This document shows positions 1 through 9,310 of a DNA stretch of 64,000 nucleotides, in pieces. The position numbers and the translations under genes are program-made. This DNA comes from Molossus alvarezi (lineage: Eukaryota > Chordata > Mammalia > Chiroptera > Molossidae), in NCBI GenBank assembly GCA_037176705.1, contig CM073891.1:91904327-91968326 (forward strand). Reading direction: 5' to 3'. Position 1 is the stretch's first letter. Every line of letters begins with the position of its first letter. The notes beneath the pieces are model-generated. The model saw only the letters and a program-made list of their open reading frames with translations, did no database searches and was not told the origin of the DNA.

Positions 1-640
1 CAGCCTAGTATCCTTGAGCAAAAGAAGAAAAACAACAGGGGCTCCAGGCGGCCTTTGAGCCTCCACCTTCCTGGTCAGGCTCGGGTAAGCCCTTCCATTT
101 GTAGATGGAGAGAGAACCTCAGACGCACAAACTTTAGACTCTCCTTTATAAACAAACATACTATCTGCCTTTTTAGGGGCCCTGGGGGAGCCCAACAGGA
201 GGACTTCTTTCAAGTGTGCCATCACCTGCCTGGAACAATCCATAGAGATTTTGGAGAGAAAACCAAATATAGGGATGGCTTCAAGCTTCCTCCATGTCCC
301 CTCCTCTCCAGCTCCCAAATCTAAGCTGCTGAGGTAGGGGGAGAGAGCACCAGGTGAATTTAGGGATATTTTTAGAGGCTGGAAGCAACAAGTGAGATTT
401 CCTTAGGACTCAAACTCTAGTGCTTCTAGAATTCTGCAATCTGGATGAGAGTGGGTGAGCAGTGGTCCTAAGTATATATTTTGGCCAGTTGCCCATGCCC
501 TTCTCCCTCAATAAAGAGTAATAAATTCCAAGTTATGTCCCAACTTTGTTCCTCTTCTTACCCTCCCATTCCCAGGGTCTGGCATATAGCAGGACAGTAG
601 TCAACAGCTGATGCAATAAATGCACAGGAATCATGACCAT
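1..640. other. Unique GC-moderate sequence with possible splice and polyA signals
   Basis: No repeat family or protein was recognised. On the plus strand a donor-like site (GTAAGC near 85) and an acceptor with a pyrimidine tract (CTGCCTTTTTAG ending near 175) lie about 90 bases apart. AATAAA hexamers occur at 510-515, 520-525 and 615-620. This could be the 3' end of a plus-strand transcript entering from the left, but short signals of this kind also arise by chance. The 89-codon ORF at 55-324 has no recognisable domain. Confidence 0.3.
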
Positions 641-692
641 GATCACATTTTCTCTTTTTTGGGGGTTACTAGAGTCTAAAGATCCTTTCTGC

Positions 693-730
693 TTCATTCA
701 TTCATTCATTCATTCATTCATTCATTCATT
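693..730. repeat. (TTCA)n microsatellite
   Basis: About nine and a half uninterrupted copies of the tetranucleotide TTCA. No gene function is implied. Confidence 0.95.
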
Positions 731-895
731 CCCACATGTGTATACATGTGAGCTGTTTCTCCCAGAGAGACTGTTCAAGGGACAGGGAGTAGAGATATAA
801 GGGATTGCTCTGACTCACCAGCACCTCTCTGGTGAAGGTTCAGTGATGCTACCATTCTCCAAGGCCAAGCAAGGTGCCTCACCTTTAGGGGAGTA

Positions 896-1035
896 CAGTT
901 GACCCTTAAACAATGTAGGTTTGATCTGGTCCACTTATAAGTGGATTTCTTTCCAATTGACCAACCTATTTCAATTGACCAGTGCAGTTTAATTGACCTT
1001 TGAAGCTGAAACCCACATTGTTCAAGGGTCCACTG
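896..1035. mobile_element. TcMar-Tigger-type MITE
   Basis: A 140-bp non-autonomous DNA transposon. The left end reads CAGTTGACCCTTAAACAATG and the right end is its imperfect inverse (CATTGTTCAAGGGTCCACTG), giving terminal inverted repeats of about 27 bp. TA dinucleotides flank both ends (894-895 and 1036-1037), as expected for Tc1/mariner superfamily insertion. The centre has no coding capacity. The exact family name is not certain. Confidence 0.8.
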
Positions 1036-1298
1036 TACCCACAAGAAGCTTGCATAATGAAATTGGATCTTAAAGATTATAAAACCTGTGTCCATTCCAG
1101 CCCTCTTCTTCCCCTTGGCATCCTGGGGCACCACAGGCCAAAACTCTTGAGACAAAATGCTCCCAAAGAGACAGGACTGGAAGCACAGACTGTCTAAACA
1201 AAGGTGCCAAACAAAGATGTAGAGGGAGGAAGGGGAGAGGAGGAGGCTGGAGGGAGGGGTGAGGGACACATCCAGGGGTGGCAGCAGTGGACTGAGGC

Positions 1299-1430
1299 TT
1301 ATTTCTTCTTCTGCAGCAGGTCCTGCTCATCTGGGCTCTGGGGCCATGACTCCTGTCTCTGCAACCATCTACAGAACTTTCTCCACAGGCAGAGAATGAG
1401 CCCCTTCGCCTTGGGCAGCAGCATCTCCAT
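1299..1430 (-). CDS. Candidate 43-aa micropeptide gene, unrecognised
   Basis: A 43-codon ORF begins [20 protein letters not shown] and ends in LLQKKK before TAA. The start has a strong Kozak context (A at -3, G at +4) and is the first ATG in its frame, which is open upstream to a TGA at about 1512-1514 with no other Met. The first half is hydrophobic and basic (aliphatic, Trp and Lys/Arg residues), suggesting an amphipathic or membrane-associated helix. The second half is acidic and polar. Upstream on the same strand lie a TATA box (1871-1877), a probable 5' exon (1714-1846) and a consensus donor (CAG|GTAAGT at 1716-1708). Acceptors before the ORF are only fair (CAG ends at 1463 or 1451). No canonical AATAAA was found downstream on this strand; ATTAAA occurs at 993-988 inside a MITE. 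The protein is not recognised, and a chance ORF remains possible. Confidence 0.35.
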   Translation of the reverse strand: MEMLLPKAKGLILCLWRKFCRWLQRQESWPQSPDEQDLLQKKK

Positions 1431-1713
1431 GTTGTATAGGGTGAGCGCCTCTGGGGCTAAAGCTGAGACCAGACTCTGACTGGACCCAACCCTGCGGCCA
1501 CATCGGCCCCCTCAGTGGCTGGCCTTCCCTGTCCCTGTAGAGGTCCCATCTCCTCCCTGACCCACCAGGTGTCCCGGGGAGGCACCCCAGCCAGACCACA
1601 GACAGGCCTCAGGATTTGTTACCCTTGGCGGAGCTGGCACTCCCTCACTGGCCCCTCAGGCAGAAGCCCCTCGGAAGCTGTGCAGACAAACGTCCTCTCT
1701 CCTCCCAACTTAC

Positions 1714-1846
1714 CTGAAATTTAAAGAGGTCAGGAGACCTGCATGTACTCTGGGACCTTGTGGAAACTCCTCCACCTTGGCCCTAACCCAGCCCCCAGGA
1801 CAGTCCAGAACGGGGAGTTCTTCAAAGAGACTGGAGAGACCTCCCT
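1714..1846 (-). other. Putative 5' UTR exon with consensus splice donor
   Basis: The stretch starts about 25-30 bases downstream of a minus-strand TATAAAA and ends in TTTCAG followed by GTAAGT at 1713-1708, a perfect match to the vertebrate donor consensus. It contains only a four-codon upstream ORF near its 3' end. If real, an intron of about 250 bases would separate it from the exon carrying the 43-codon ORF. The transcript start is inferred from TATA spacing only. Confidence 0.35.
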
Positions 1847-1870
1847 TGGACTTTGGGACACCTGGTGACC

Positions 1871-1877
1871 TTTTATA
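1871..1877 (-). promoter_or_regulatory. TATA box (TATAAAA) on minus strand
   Basis: Read on the minus strand the sequence is CTATAAAAGG, a canonical TATA element, about 155 bases upstream of a consensus splice donor. It is the only TATA-exon-donor arrangement noticed in the GC-richer left end. Confidence 0.4.
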
Positions 1878-1979
1878 GAAGGACCTGCTGGGTCAGACTA
1901 GACTGAGAGACTCAGGCAGTGAGGGAGGAGGGAGGAGTCAGGCAGGCTTTTGGGTTTGAGGGCCCCTCAGTGAGCAAGT

Positions 1980-2140
1980 GAGCGAGCCCACCTTTCTCAC
2001 AGGGCCTTTCCTGTCGGCCTCCCCCAACCCTTTTCTGTGTCTGCCCCTGCTGGGGACTCAGCTTTTTCCAAATCTTCCTTTAATCTCTCACCTGGCCCAG
2101 AATGAGTATACAAGTATTGAAAACATTTTCCTCACCAACC
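1980..2140. other. Unique pyrimidine-rich stretch
   Basis: No repeat or gene was recognised. It lies upstream of the minus-strand TATA box and could hold promoter elements, but no specific binding site stands out. Confidence 0.2.
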
Positions 2141-2144
2141 GTGG

Positions 2145-2217
2145 ATCAGCAAACTTTTTTTTGGTAAAGGGCCAGGATAGTAAAGGTAAATATTTTAAGC
2201 TTTTCAAGCTCTAACAC

Positions 2218-2253
<36 letters not shown>

Positions 2254-2345
2254 CCTTTAAAGATGTAAAATACATTGTTAGATCATGAGCTAAGACACAA
2301 AATGGAACTGTGGGCAGGATTTGATCTCTGGACAGAGTTTGCAGC
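2145..2345 (+). mobile_element. Fossil hAT-type DNA transposon, interrupted by poly(T)
   Basis: The phrase GCAAACTTTTTTTTGGTAAA followed by GGGCCAG...AGTAAATATTTTAAGC matches a common mammalian hAT-Charlie-like fossil known to me by pattern. It is interrupted by a run of about 29 T (2219-2249). The 3' half is degraded. The family name is not certain. Confidence 0.5.
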
Positions 2346-2639
2346 CCCTACTCTGGACCTCTAGAGACCCTCCCCAACATGACATACATGTAGTGAGGTG
2401 CCAAATAAAATGCAGAGCACCCAGTTCAATTTGTATTTCAGAGAAACAACAAAGAAGACTTTGGGTGTAAGTACGCCCTGAGTACTGCAGATGCTGTCTC
2501 TGGCAACGTCCAGGGGAGGCAGTGTCTACGCCAGCTGTGCCTTTAACAAAGTGTTCCCAGGTAGGCTTGTGTCATAAGGTGGGTATTTTCTGCATTTCAC
2601 CGATGAGAGGAAAGAACAAAACTCAAAGTGGCAAAGTAA

Positions 2640-3165
2640 GTCACCCAGGGCAGACTGTTCGGATCATCCTGTCCATTTCCGTACCTGATCCTCTTCCTTC
2701 TTTGCCATCTCTTTTGGAAGATCTTCTTGGAACTTCGCCTCCACCTCCTCTGGGAAAGGAAGTGAGATGATGCTGGATGGTGCCAGCTTCACCGCCTTGC
2801 CTACCTGCGCAGGTGGTGAACACGGGAGAGAAAATCCATGCCCTGGAGGAGGGATATTGATGGCTTTTGAGGGTCCGAACATCATGGTATTAGGAGCAGA
2901 CAGCACGTGCTTGTGTGGATGGTCCTTCCAGTTCACCAAGGGGAGGCGCCCCAGAGGAGAGTACGAAGTGTCTGGGAGAGGACACCGCCTTCTCTGCTCG
3001 CTGTAAGAGCCAGATGGTAAAGGTGCAGATCCTGGTGAAACAGCCTGTGACCAGGGCCCATAGCAGGTGCAGGATCAGCAGAGAGGTCTCGGCCAGGTGG
3101 GGCATCATCGCAGTCAACAGGGAAAACCACTGGGTGATGGCCACCGGACAAGAGACGGCTTAGGC
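2640..3165 (-). other. Possible coding exon(s), hydrophobic segment, unrecognised
   Basis: On the minus strand, after a pyrimidine-rich stretch ending in CTAAG (about 3163), a frame stays open to about 2890. It encodes a hydrophobic helix-like segment (VAITQWFSLLTAMMPHLAET, then LLILHLLWALVTG). An overlapping minus frame, open from about 2960 to 2664, encodes a Glu/Lys-rich stretch (EEVEAKFQEDLPKEMAKKEE) and ends near a possible donor (CAG|GTACGG, about 2685). The local GC content is higher than in the rest of the window. No family was recognised, the frames do not join without a splice, and both could be chance. Confidence 0.25.
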
Positions 3166-3320
3166 AAAATGACAGATGAAACTTACAAAGCCAATTGTCC
3201 ACCTACAGCCAGTTGTGTGCCAAATGAACCGGAGAATAGAGTAGAAACTGGGAGAGCTTCTCCTTAGCTTCCCACTTCTTGCAGCACTGAACTAATTCCA
3301 GCCTAACTGAACTTAACTGC

Positions 3321-3384
3321 TGCTCGGGGGCGGGGCTGCTCGGGGGTGGGGCTGCTCGGGGCGGGGCATGTGGAAGGGGGCGGG
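3321..3384. promoter_or_regulatory. Tandem GC-box repeat (three 16-mers plus one)
   Basis: Three near-perfect tandem copies of TGCTCGGGGGCGGGGC lie at 3321-3336, 3337-3352 and 3353-3367; the second has T for C and the third lacks one G. A further GGGGGCGGGG follows at about 3376-3385. Each unit contains an Sp1/KLF-type GC box or a variant. The block sits beyond the 5' side of the possible minus-strand exon at 2.9-3.2 kb, so it could be a promoter or simply a GC-rich minisatellite. Confidence 0.45.
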
Positions 3385-3389
3385 GAAGC

Positions 3390-4140
3390 ACCAGAAAGTG
3401 GGAGATGGGGTGGTGCCTGCAAGTCCTATGCAAGAAGAGAGAATGGTAAAGGGTTAAGAACAATGCCCCAGTGGCTGACCAACCCTTTCTGAACTTTTTA
3501 GGGCCTGGGTGTTTGGCACTAGATGGGCTATCATGTGGGGGACTGCTCAGGACCCTGGAAGCCGGAGTTGCCAGACCTCACCCCACTTGGTACCAGCTCT
3601 GTAGGCCCATCGTCACCTTTCCAGTGGTCCCAGAAGCCAAAGATCTTAAAAGTCAAAGACATGAAAAGTAACGAAAATGCCCAGAAAAAAACTTCAGAAC
3701 TTTAAAGTAGCATTTGAAGTACTTTGGGTTCTATCTCATGTTTAAATTTGTATATAACACCGTCTCGACCACTGAGGCCACAGTGCCCTATTACTTTTAT
3801 TAAGCTGAATGACACGTTAAGGGAAAAAAAAATAAACCATGAACAAATGATATTGCCTGACAAAAATAAATGTTGTATCTTGTGTGACCATGAAAAGACC
3901 TGGATAGTCAGATTTTAAAGGGGAAAGTCATAATACTAACAGACGTTCCCTCCCCCCCATTCAGTTTTGCACAATGAGCATAAATTTTATCAGTTATTTT
4001 AATCATGTGGAAATAATACCTTTGACTTAAGGAATGATAGAACATTAAAGTGCTCAATTTCATGGACACCCACAGATATGTTTTTCTTGACCACAAACTA
4101 TATATTTCAGAGGTTTTCTAACCTTTTTGTTTACTGCTGA
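3390..4140. other. Unique sequence, nothing recognised
   Basis: GC content falls from left to right. Short ORFs at 3471-3671 and 3724-3918 show no domains. No repeat was recognised. Confidence 0.3.
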
Positions 4141-4141
4141 G

Positions 4142-4142
<1 letters not shown>

Positions 4143-4170
<28 letters not shown>
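4143..4170. repeat. (TG)n microsatellite
   Basis: Fourteen uninterrupted TG units. Confidence 0.95.
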
Positions 4171-4172
<2 letters not shown>

Positions 4173-4698
4173 CATTCGCACTCACCTTACCACCAACTGC
4201 TGGCATTTATGTTACTATTCATCTAATTGTATTGAATCCCAAATCAAAAATGTTTAAAGCACTGAATGACTCAATCACAGAATTTTAGACAAGATAGCTT
4301 AGTGATGTTTTCTAAATAAACACAGAAATAGTAAGCATATTTATCCCATTCATTCTCTAAAGACAACTATATATAAGCTGGATATCAATATTAAAGATTA
4401 GTTAGAAACACTAAAAGAGTAGAAATGTAAAATAGCAAAAACCTAAGAAAAAGTTCTTAGAAGTTAAGTGATCTGTAGGAAGTCAGTAAGTCACTAAACG
4501 TAACATGTAGGCAGGCTGCAACCAAATTAATCAGCCAAGCAGCTATGACACACAGAGTGATGAGTTACTCTAAGTACTCTTTAGATTGTTTACCTTCTTT
4601 TTGCCAGCTAGTATCTAAGATTACTAAGGTGTCCTAATTAAGAAGATGACCCTGGAACTGTGAAGCCTGTATCCTCCACTATTTTCTATATTATGAAA
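4171..4698. other. AT-rich unique sequence
   Basis: No ORF, repeat or signal was seen beyond scattered AT-rich runs. Confidence 0.3.
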
Positions 4699-4710
4699 CC
4701 TATGTCTTTT

Positions 4711-4936
4711 TAAAAATATTTTTTCTTTATTGATTTTAGAGAGAGAGGAAGGGGGAGGGAGAGAGAGATAAAAGCATTGATGAGAGAGAACATCGATTGG
4801 CTGCCTTCTACATGCCTCCCCCACCCCCCCAGGGATTGGGCCCACAACCTGGACATGTGTCCTGGCCTGGAATCGAACCAGTGACCTCTTGGTACATGGG
4901 TCGATGCTCAGCCACTGAGCCACACTGGCCTGGCTA
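4711..4936 (-). mobile_element. Ves SINE
   Basis: The tRNA-related head lies at the right (GCCAGTGTGGCTCAGTGGCT on the minus strand), with a GGTTCGATTCC B-box-like motif, a CT-rich middle and an A-rich tail at the left. Imperfect target duplications CCTATGTCTTTT (4699-4710) and CCTATGACTCTT (4940-4951) flank it. It belongs to the lineage with the signature CATGTACCAAGAGGTC. Confidence 0.92.
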
Positions 4937-4951
4937 AAGCCTATGACTCTT

Positions 4952-5504
4952 AAACATGGTGTTGTTTTTGGTCTTTCCACAATGCCAACTTTATTAGGGG
5001 ATACCTCCCCAGTAAGCCAGCATGTTACACACAGAGAAGGGGAGCCTACTCCATAGAAGCGAGAGAGCAGTGTCCCCTGAGAAGTCCAGGTCACCAACAG
5101 TGTCCACAGGTGGAGAGGCGGGCATTGGTCTCAAATCAGTGGTGGCTTGTAGCTGGTGGAGTGGAAGTCAGGCAGGGCTCTGAGCCTGACCTGTGGTATT
5201 GCCAAGCTTGAGCAGTAAATGGTCAAAACTTTGAGTTCTTATATCCCACAATGAGCATTGGTCACACTCATATCTGTGTCTATGAGTCTTTATCAGAGTG
5301 TCCAGACTGTGGTTTTGGGTGTTTCCGTTACACCCCTTTACCTCAGTATTGACAACACTTGCCATGACTGTCATGGCCCACTCCATATGGGATTGTCAAA
5401 GTGTTCGAACAGTCCACTCTGTCATAAATATGGTTTTTTAACTGTTTTAGAATGATAGTAATTTTTATGGTGGACATTACAAACATCTAGTGTACCTCAA
5501 GAGC
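4952..5504. other. Unique sequence, nothing recognised
   Basis: No domain-bearing ORF or repeat was seen. Confidence 0.3.
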
Positions 5505-5512
5505 TCTTATTC

Positions 5513-5761
5513 ATCCCTGGCTTGTTTGGCTCATTGGTTAGAGCGTTGGCCTGCAGTCTGGGGAGACCCGGGTTTGGTTCCCGCTAAGGGCACGTACCTC
5601 AGTTGCAGTTTGTCCCCAGCCCTGGTTGGGTCGTGTGGGTGGCAACCACTTGATGTGTCCCTTTCACGTCGATGTTTTTCTCTCTCTCTCCCTTCCACTC
5701 TATCTGAACAAAATATCGGGAAAAAAAATGTCCTCGGGTGAGGATAAAAAAAACAACAACC
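5513..5761 (+). mobile_element. Ves SINE, long form
   Basis: Full-length copy with the head CTGGCTTGTTTGGCTCATTG, the long 3' part ending CTCGGGTGAGGATAAAA, and exact 8-bp TSDs CTTATTCA at 5505-5512 and 5762-5769. It belongs to the lineage carrying GGGCACGTACCTCAGTTGCA. Confidence 0.95.
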
Positions 5762-5769
5762 CTTATTCA

Positions 5770-6174
5770 GATTACCAACTAAAAGGGGATCAACTGCTTA
5801 GTAGAGAATCACAGTGGCATCAAGCAAACATTTAATGGTATAAAATTAGAAATAAAGGTTATTAAATTCAACCCAAAATAGAATCTATTATTTACTTCAG
5901 CATAAGAGATTTTAAATTTTCCTACATTTATTTGCTTCTATTTCTCTACATTTGTATGCTTGTGCAGGATCAAACATACGTTTTCAGTCATTGAGATAAA
6001 TAGAAGAGCTGTGCTGTTTGAGGGGGACCATGAGACACGGCTCTGAGCTCTGGCAGAGTGAGTCGGACATTTCAGATGTCTAAAAGTATAAAACGTACAC
6101 TGGACGCCATAACGTAGTAGGGAAAAAATGGAAAATGTGTCAATAATTACATATTGAACACATAGTAAAAAGTA
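5770..6174. other. AT-rich unique sequence
   Basis: No gene or repeat was recognised with confidence. The 6000-6110 part may be the far arm of the neighbouring hAT fossil. Confidence 0.25.
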
Positions 6175-6322
6175 TATTTTAACATGTTGGTTTAAATAAA
6201 GCATATTCAAATTCATATTGTTTTAGTTTTCCTGTTTCAATGTGGCTACTAGAAAATTTAAACGTACATGTGTGGTTCCCTTCTGCGTCCTGCAGTGTGT
6301 TTCCGTTGGGCAGTGCTGACCT
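6175..6322 (+). mobile_element. MER3-like hAT-Charlie fossil
   Basis: The phrases TTTCAATGTGGCTACTAGAA, ACATGTGTGGTTC and the end TTGGGCAGTGCTG match a well-known short mammalian hAT element by pattern. It is degraded and non-coding. The assignment to MER3 is from memory of the family and is not exact. Confidence 0.5.
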
Positions 6323-6329
6323 GCAGTCT

Positions 6330-6600
6330 GGGGAGACAGGATTTTAGGAGACTCACTCGCAGGTTGTGCCCGGGATGCACGTCGTCTTTGTCATGAGCAG
6401 GTCAAACAAGTGGGAAACGTTTCCTGTGTCAAGCATATGCAAGTTATTTCATTTAAAATGTTCATTTTATTTATTGATTTGGATGAGATTAACATTTAAA
6501 TCGATACGTTGAGTAAAACAAGATTCCCCTTCCTAATGTGGATGGGCCTCCTCCATGCACTGAAGTCCTAAAGAGTACAAAACGGCTAACCTTCCTCGAA
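6330..6600. other. Unique sequence, nothing recognised
   Basis: Intergenic, with no clear signal. Confidence 0.25.
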
Positions 6601-6639
6601 GTAAGAGTGAACTCTTACTGTCTAACAGCCTTCAAACTA

Positions 6640-7340
6640 GAACATTGGCTTTTTCCTACACACAGACTCAACTGAAACATTGGCTCTTCCTGGACCTCAA
6701 GTCTGCCAGCCTTGAATTGGAACTATTCTATTGGCTCTCCTGGTTCTCAGGACTTCGGACTCAGACTGGCAATGCAATATTTGCTCTTCTAGGTCTTCAG
6801 CTTGCTGACTCAACCTGCAGGTCTTCCAATTTGCCAGCTTCCATAATCTCATGAGCCAGTTCCTTATAATAAATCTTTTTACATATAGACAGATGATAGG
6901 TAGAAAAGGAAGGAGGGAGGGATTGAGGAAGGGAGGGAAGGAAGAAAGGAAGGAAGGAAGGAAGGAAGGAAGGAAGGAAGGAAGGAAGGAAGGAAGGAAG
7001 GGAGGGAGGGAGGGAGGGAGGGAGGGAGGGAGGGAGGGAGGGAGGAGGGAGGAGGGAGGGAGGGAGGGAGGGAGGGAAGGAAGGAAGGAAGGAAGGAAGG
7101 AAGGAAGGAAGGAAGGAAGGAAGGAAGGGAGGAGGGAGGGAGGGAGGGAGGAGGGAGGGAGGGAGGGAGGGAGGGAGGGAAGGAAGGAAGGAAGGGAGGA
7201 GGGAGGGAGGGAGGGGGGAGGGAGGGAGGGAGGGAGGAGGGAGGGAGGGAGGGAGGGAGGGAGGAAGGAAGGAAGGAAGGGAGGATAAATGCTTCCTATT
7301 GCTCTGTTTCTCTGGAGAACCCTAGCGTGGGAGTGAATAC
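6640..7340 (+). mobile_element. Old interspersed repeat split by a microsatellite
   Basis: The left part (up to about 6890) ends CCTTATAATAAATCTTTTTA. The right part (7290-7340) reads CCTATTGCTCTGTTTCTCTG followed by GAGAACCCTAG. Together they form a repeat pattern common in mammals, in which a short tandem tract normally lies between these two phrases. Here the tract has grown to about 390 bp. The family is not named with certainty. Confidence 0.45.
6907..7284. repeat. (AAGG)n/(GGGA)n compound microsatellite
   Basis: Alternating blocks of GGAA and GGGA tetranucleotides with occasional GGAGGA slips. They produce long low-complexity ORFs on both strands, which are not genes. GGAA runs are known to bind ETS-family factors, but nothing here shows that they do. 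Confidence 0.95.
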
Positions 7341-7459
7341 CAGAAGGAAGGGACACTGGATGCCCTCTGAGAAGGCCACCTACCCTGCTCTTTGAATTTT
7401 ACACCATACTGTCTGTCTACTTACAGGATTATAATCTACAGTATAAGAATTTCGCTGCA

Positions 7460-7711
7460 GCCCTGGCTGATTTGGCTCAGTGATTAGAGCATCGGCCCCC
7501 GGACCAGAGCGTCCCGGGTTCCATTCTGCTAGGGCACGTACCTTGGTTGCAGTTTGTCCCCGGCCCCAGTTGGAGTCGTGTGGGTGGCAGCCACTTGATG
7601 TGTCTCTCTCATATCGATGTTTCTCTCTTTATTCCTCCCTTTCTCCCTCCCACTCGATCTGAAGATAAATGCAAAAGTGTCCTCGGTTGAGGATTAAAAA
7701 ATAAAATAAAA
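7460..7711 (+). mobile_element. Ves SINE, long form
   Basis: The head CCCTGGCTGATTTGGCTCAG and the tail TCCTCGGTTGAGGATTAAAA are complete. TSDs AATTTCGCTGCA (7448-7459) and AATTTCACTGCA (7713-7724) differ at one base. Confidence 0.95.
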
Positions 7712-7884
7712 GGAATTTCACTGCATATTCTTTTTTTCCCCCATTTATCTTTATTTCAATTTCTCCTCTAACATCATTGTATCACCATATTTAGAAAAAT
7801 GTCCTGGGCACCAGAAATACAGTAAATCCTTATCATTACAATGCTAACAAGAACTAATTATATTTAAGGAGAAAACATACAATA

Positions 7885-8100
7885 AATGGGGTTGGGAAAA
7901 TTTGATAGATATGTGCAATAAAATGAAACTAGACCAACTTCTTACACCACACACAAAAATAAAATTAAAATAGATTAAAGACTCAAAAGCATAAAACTTC
8001 TAGAAGTAAAAATAGGCAGAAAATCTCAAACATTTCTCCTAGCAATACTTTTTTTCTGATAATAGCTCCTCAGTCAAGCATCCTAGATGGCAAAACACAG
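7885..8100 (+). mobile_element. L1 ORF2 3' fragment
   Basis: Decayed L1 ORF2 C-terminal coding sequence, recognised by AAATGAAACTAGACCAACTT and TTACACCACACACAAAAATA. It is full of stops. The 7740-7884 part to its left was not recognised. Confidence 0.75.
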
Positions 8101-8860
8101 TTTATTTCTTGTATTATTATTCATCAATTATTGTATTTTCCAAAGAAACAACTGCAAACCTACTTTTATTCTGTCCTGAAAAAAGATCTTAGTGATTATC
8201 ATTGAGGGTGAGATTATTTAAGGATATTCATTTCCTTCTTTGTGTTTTTATACTTTAAAATGTTCTTTAAAGTTTCCTTTTGCAATCAGAAGAAACCATA
8301 CACTTTGTTTTTTTAAATCATTGACTTATATTTGCTCTTATTAACAAATATAAAAAAATTCTTTTTGTTTGTTGCTATTTATTTTTTAATACAATACATC
8401 TAAGTAGCAACATCAACACATAACATTTATTTAGGTGGTAACATAACCACAGAAATTCTTCACAGAGGATAACAAATATCATGAGTAAAAGAATGGCTAC
8501 AAGGGAAGTCATAATCATGCTGTTGAGGGCTTCTTAACTAACCTCCCAAGTTTCCCATCAATATCTGAAAATCAATTTCCTTACTCCCAGATCTCTTCTC
8601 AGTCTTACAGCTGAGACTAGCTTCAAACTGGATGAGTTTGGGGATTTTGAGGGATTATTTTATCAGGATAAATCTATCCAGTTGGTGATATGTGAATGTT
8701 TACAAAACTATACTGGTAAACTTGAAATTTAAAACTGGATAGAAATGCTGAACATTTATTAATTTAAAGAAAAGGCAATTATTTAACAGTTCTGTTTATA
8801 CTATTAAAATATTCATATAGGAAAACTTTCCAGAATAATTTCAGTCATCCACAGTGCATT
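8101..8860. other. AT-rich unique sequence
   Basis: No ORF or repeat was recognised. Confidence 0.3.
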
Positions 8861-9310
8861 CCATTCAGTGGCACCTTCCACGCATATGGAGAAGCTGTAT
8901 AAACAAAGGAACAACATCAAGGTAATTTTATCAGATTATGATTTAATTCTATCTACAGATGTGTCAGGCTTTGAAATTAGCTCCAATCTGATTTTGCATG
9001 GAGTGCACACCTGCAGCGCTCTTTAGTGGTTTGTAAGAGGAGTCTGGAGCTCAGAATGTGACACTTGGAGGCAACACATTGAGCACAAATCACCTCCATG
9101 TCAGGCTCTCTGAGAATTAAAGGCAGAGATCTAGGTGGTATTCCTTTCCCGGTTTTCCCACAAACAGGACCAACTCTAAGCTTGGAGCATAAGTCTATGT
9201 AGACTGAGGGGTACCATCGGCAAAGCAAAACAAACAAAATCAACCAAGTTATTTGTGAAATAACTAAGATAAATAAATAAAACTTTGCTAGCATCTTTCG
9301 GTAAAGGTAT
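8861..9310. other. Low-copy block of balanced composition, possible conserved noncoding element
   Basis: This 450-base stretch is less AT-rich than its flanks and free of recognised repeats. It holds an E-box-like ACACCTGCAG and an octamer-like ATTTTGCAT. There is no convincing coding frame; the 105-codon minus ORF (8977-9294) has no recognisable domain. Conservation was not tested. Confidence 0.2.

Noticed and set aside
775..1269. 164-codon minus-strand ORF
   Set aside because: It runs through the Tigger-type MITE and has no recognisable domain. The smaller ORF at 1299-1430 has better start and promoter context.
4624..5097. 157-codon minus-strand ORF, and other ORFs across Ves copies (for example 47,831-48,106 and 59,265-59,483)
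   Set aside because: They are translations of Ves SINE sequence, recognisable by the repeated VAQWLS/VVEHQPMHQEVAG-type text at many loci.
6697..7356. 219-codon minus-strand ORF (Pro/Leu/Ser repeats) and the plus-strand 145-codon Gly/Arg/Glu/Lys ORF
   Set aside because: Both are translations of the GGAA/GGGA microsatellite. Tetranucleotide tracts stay open in several frames by chance.
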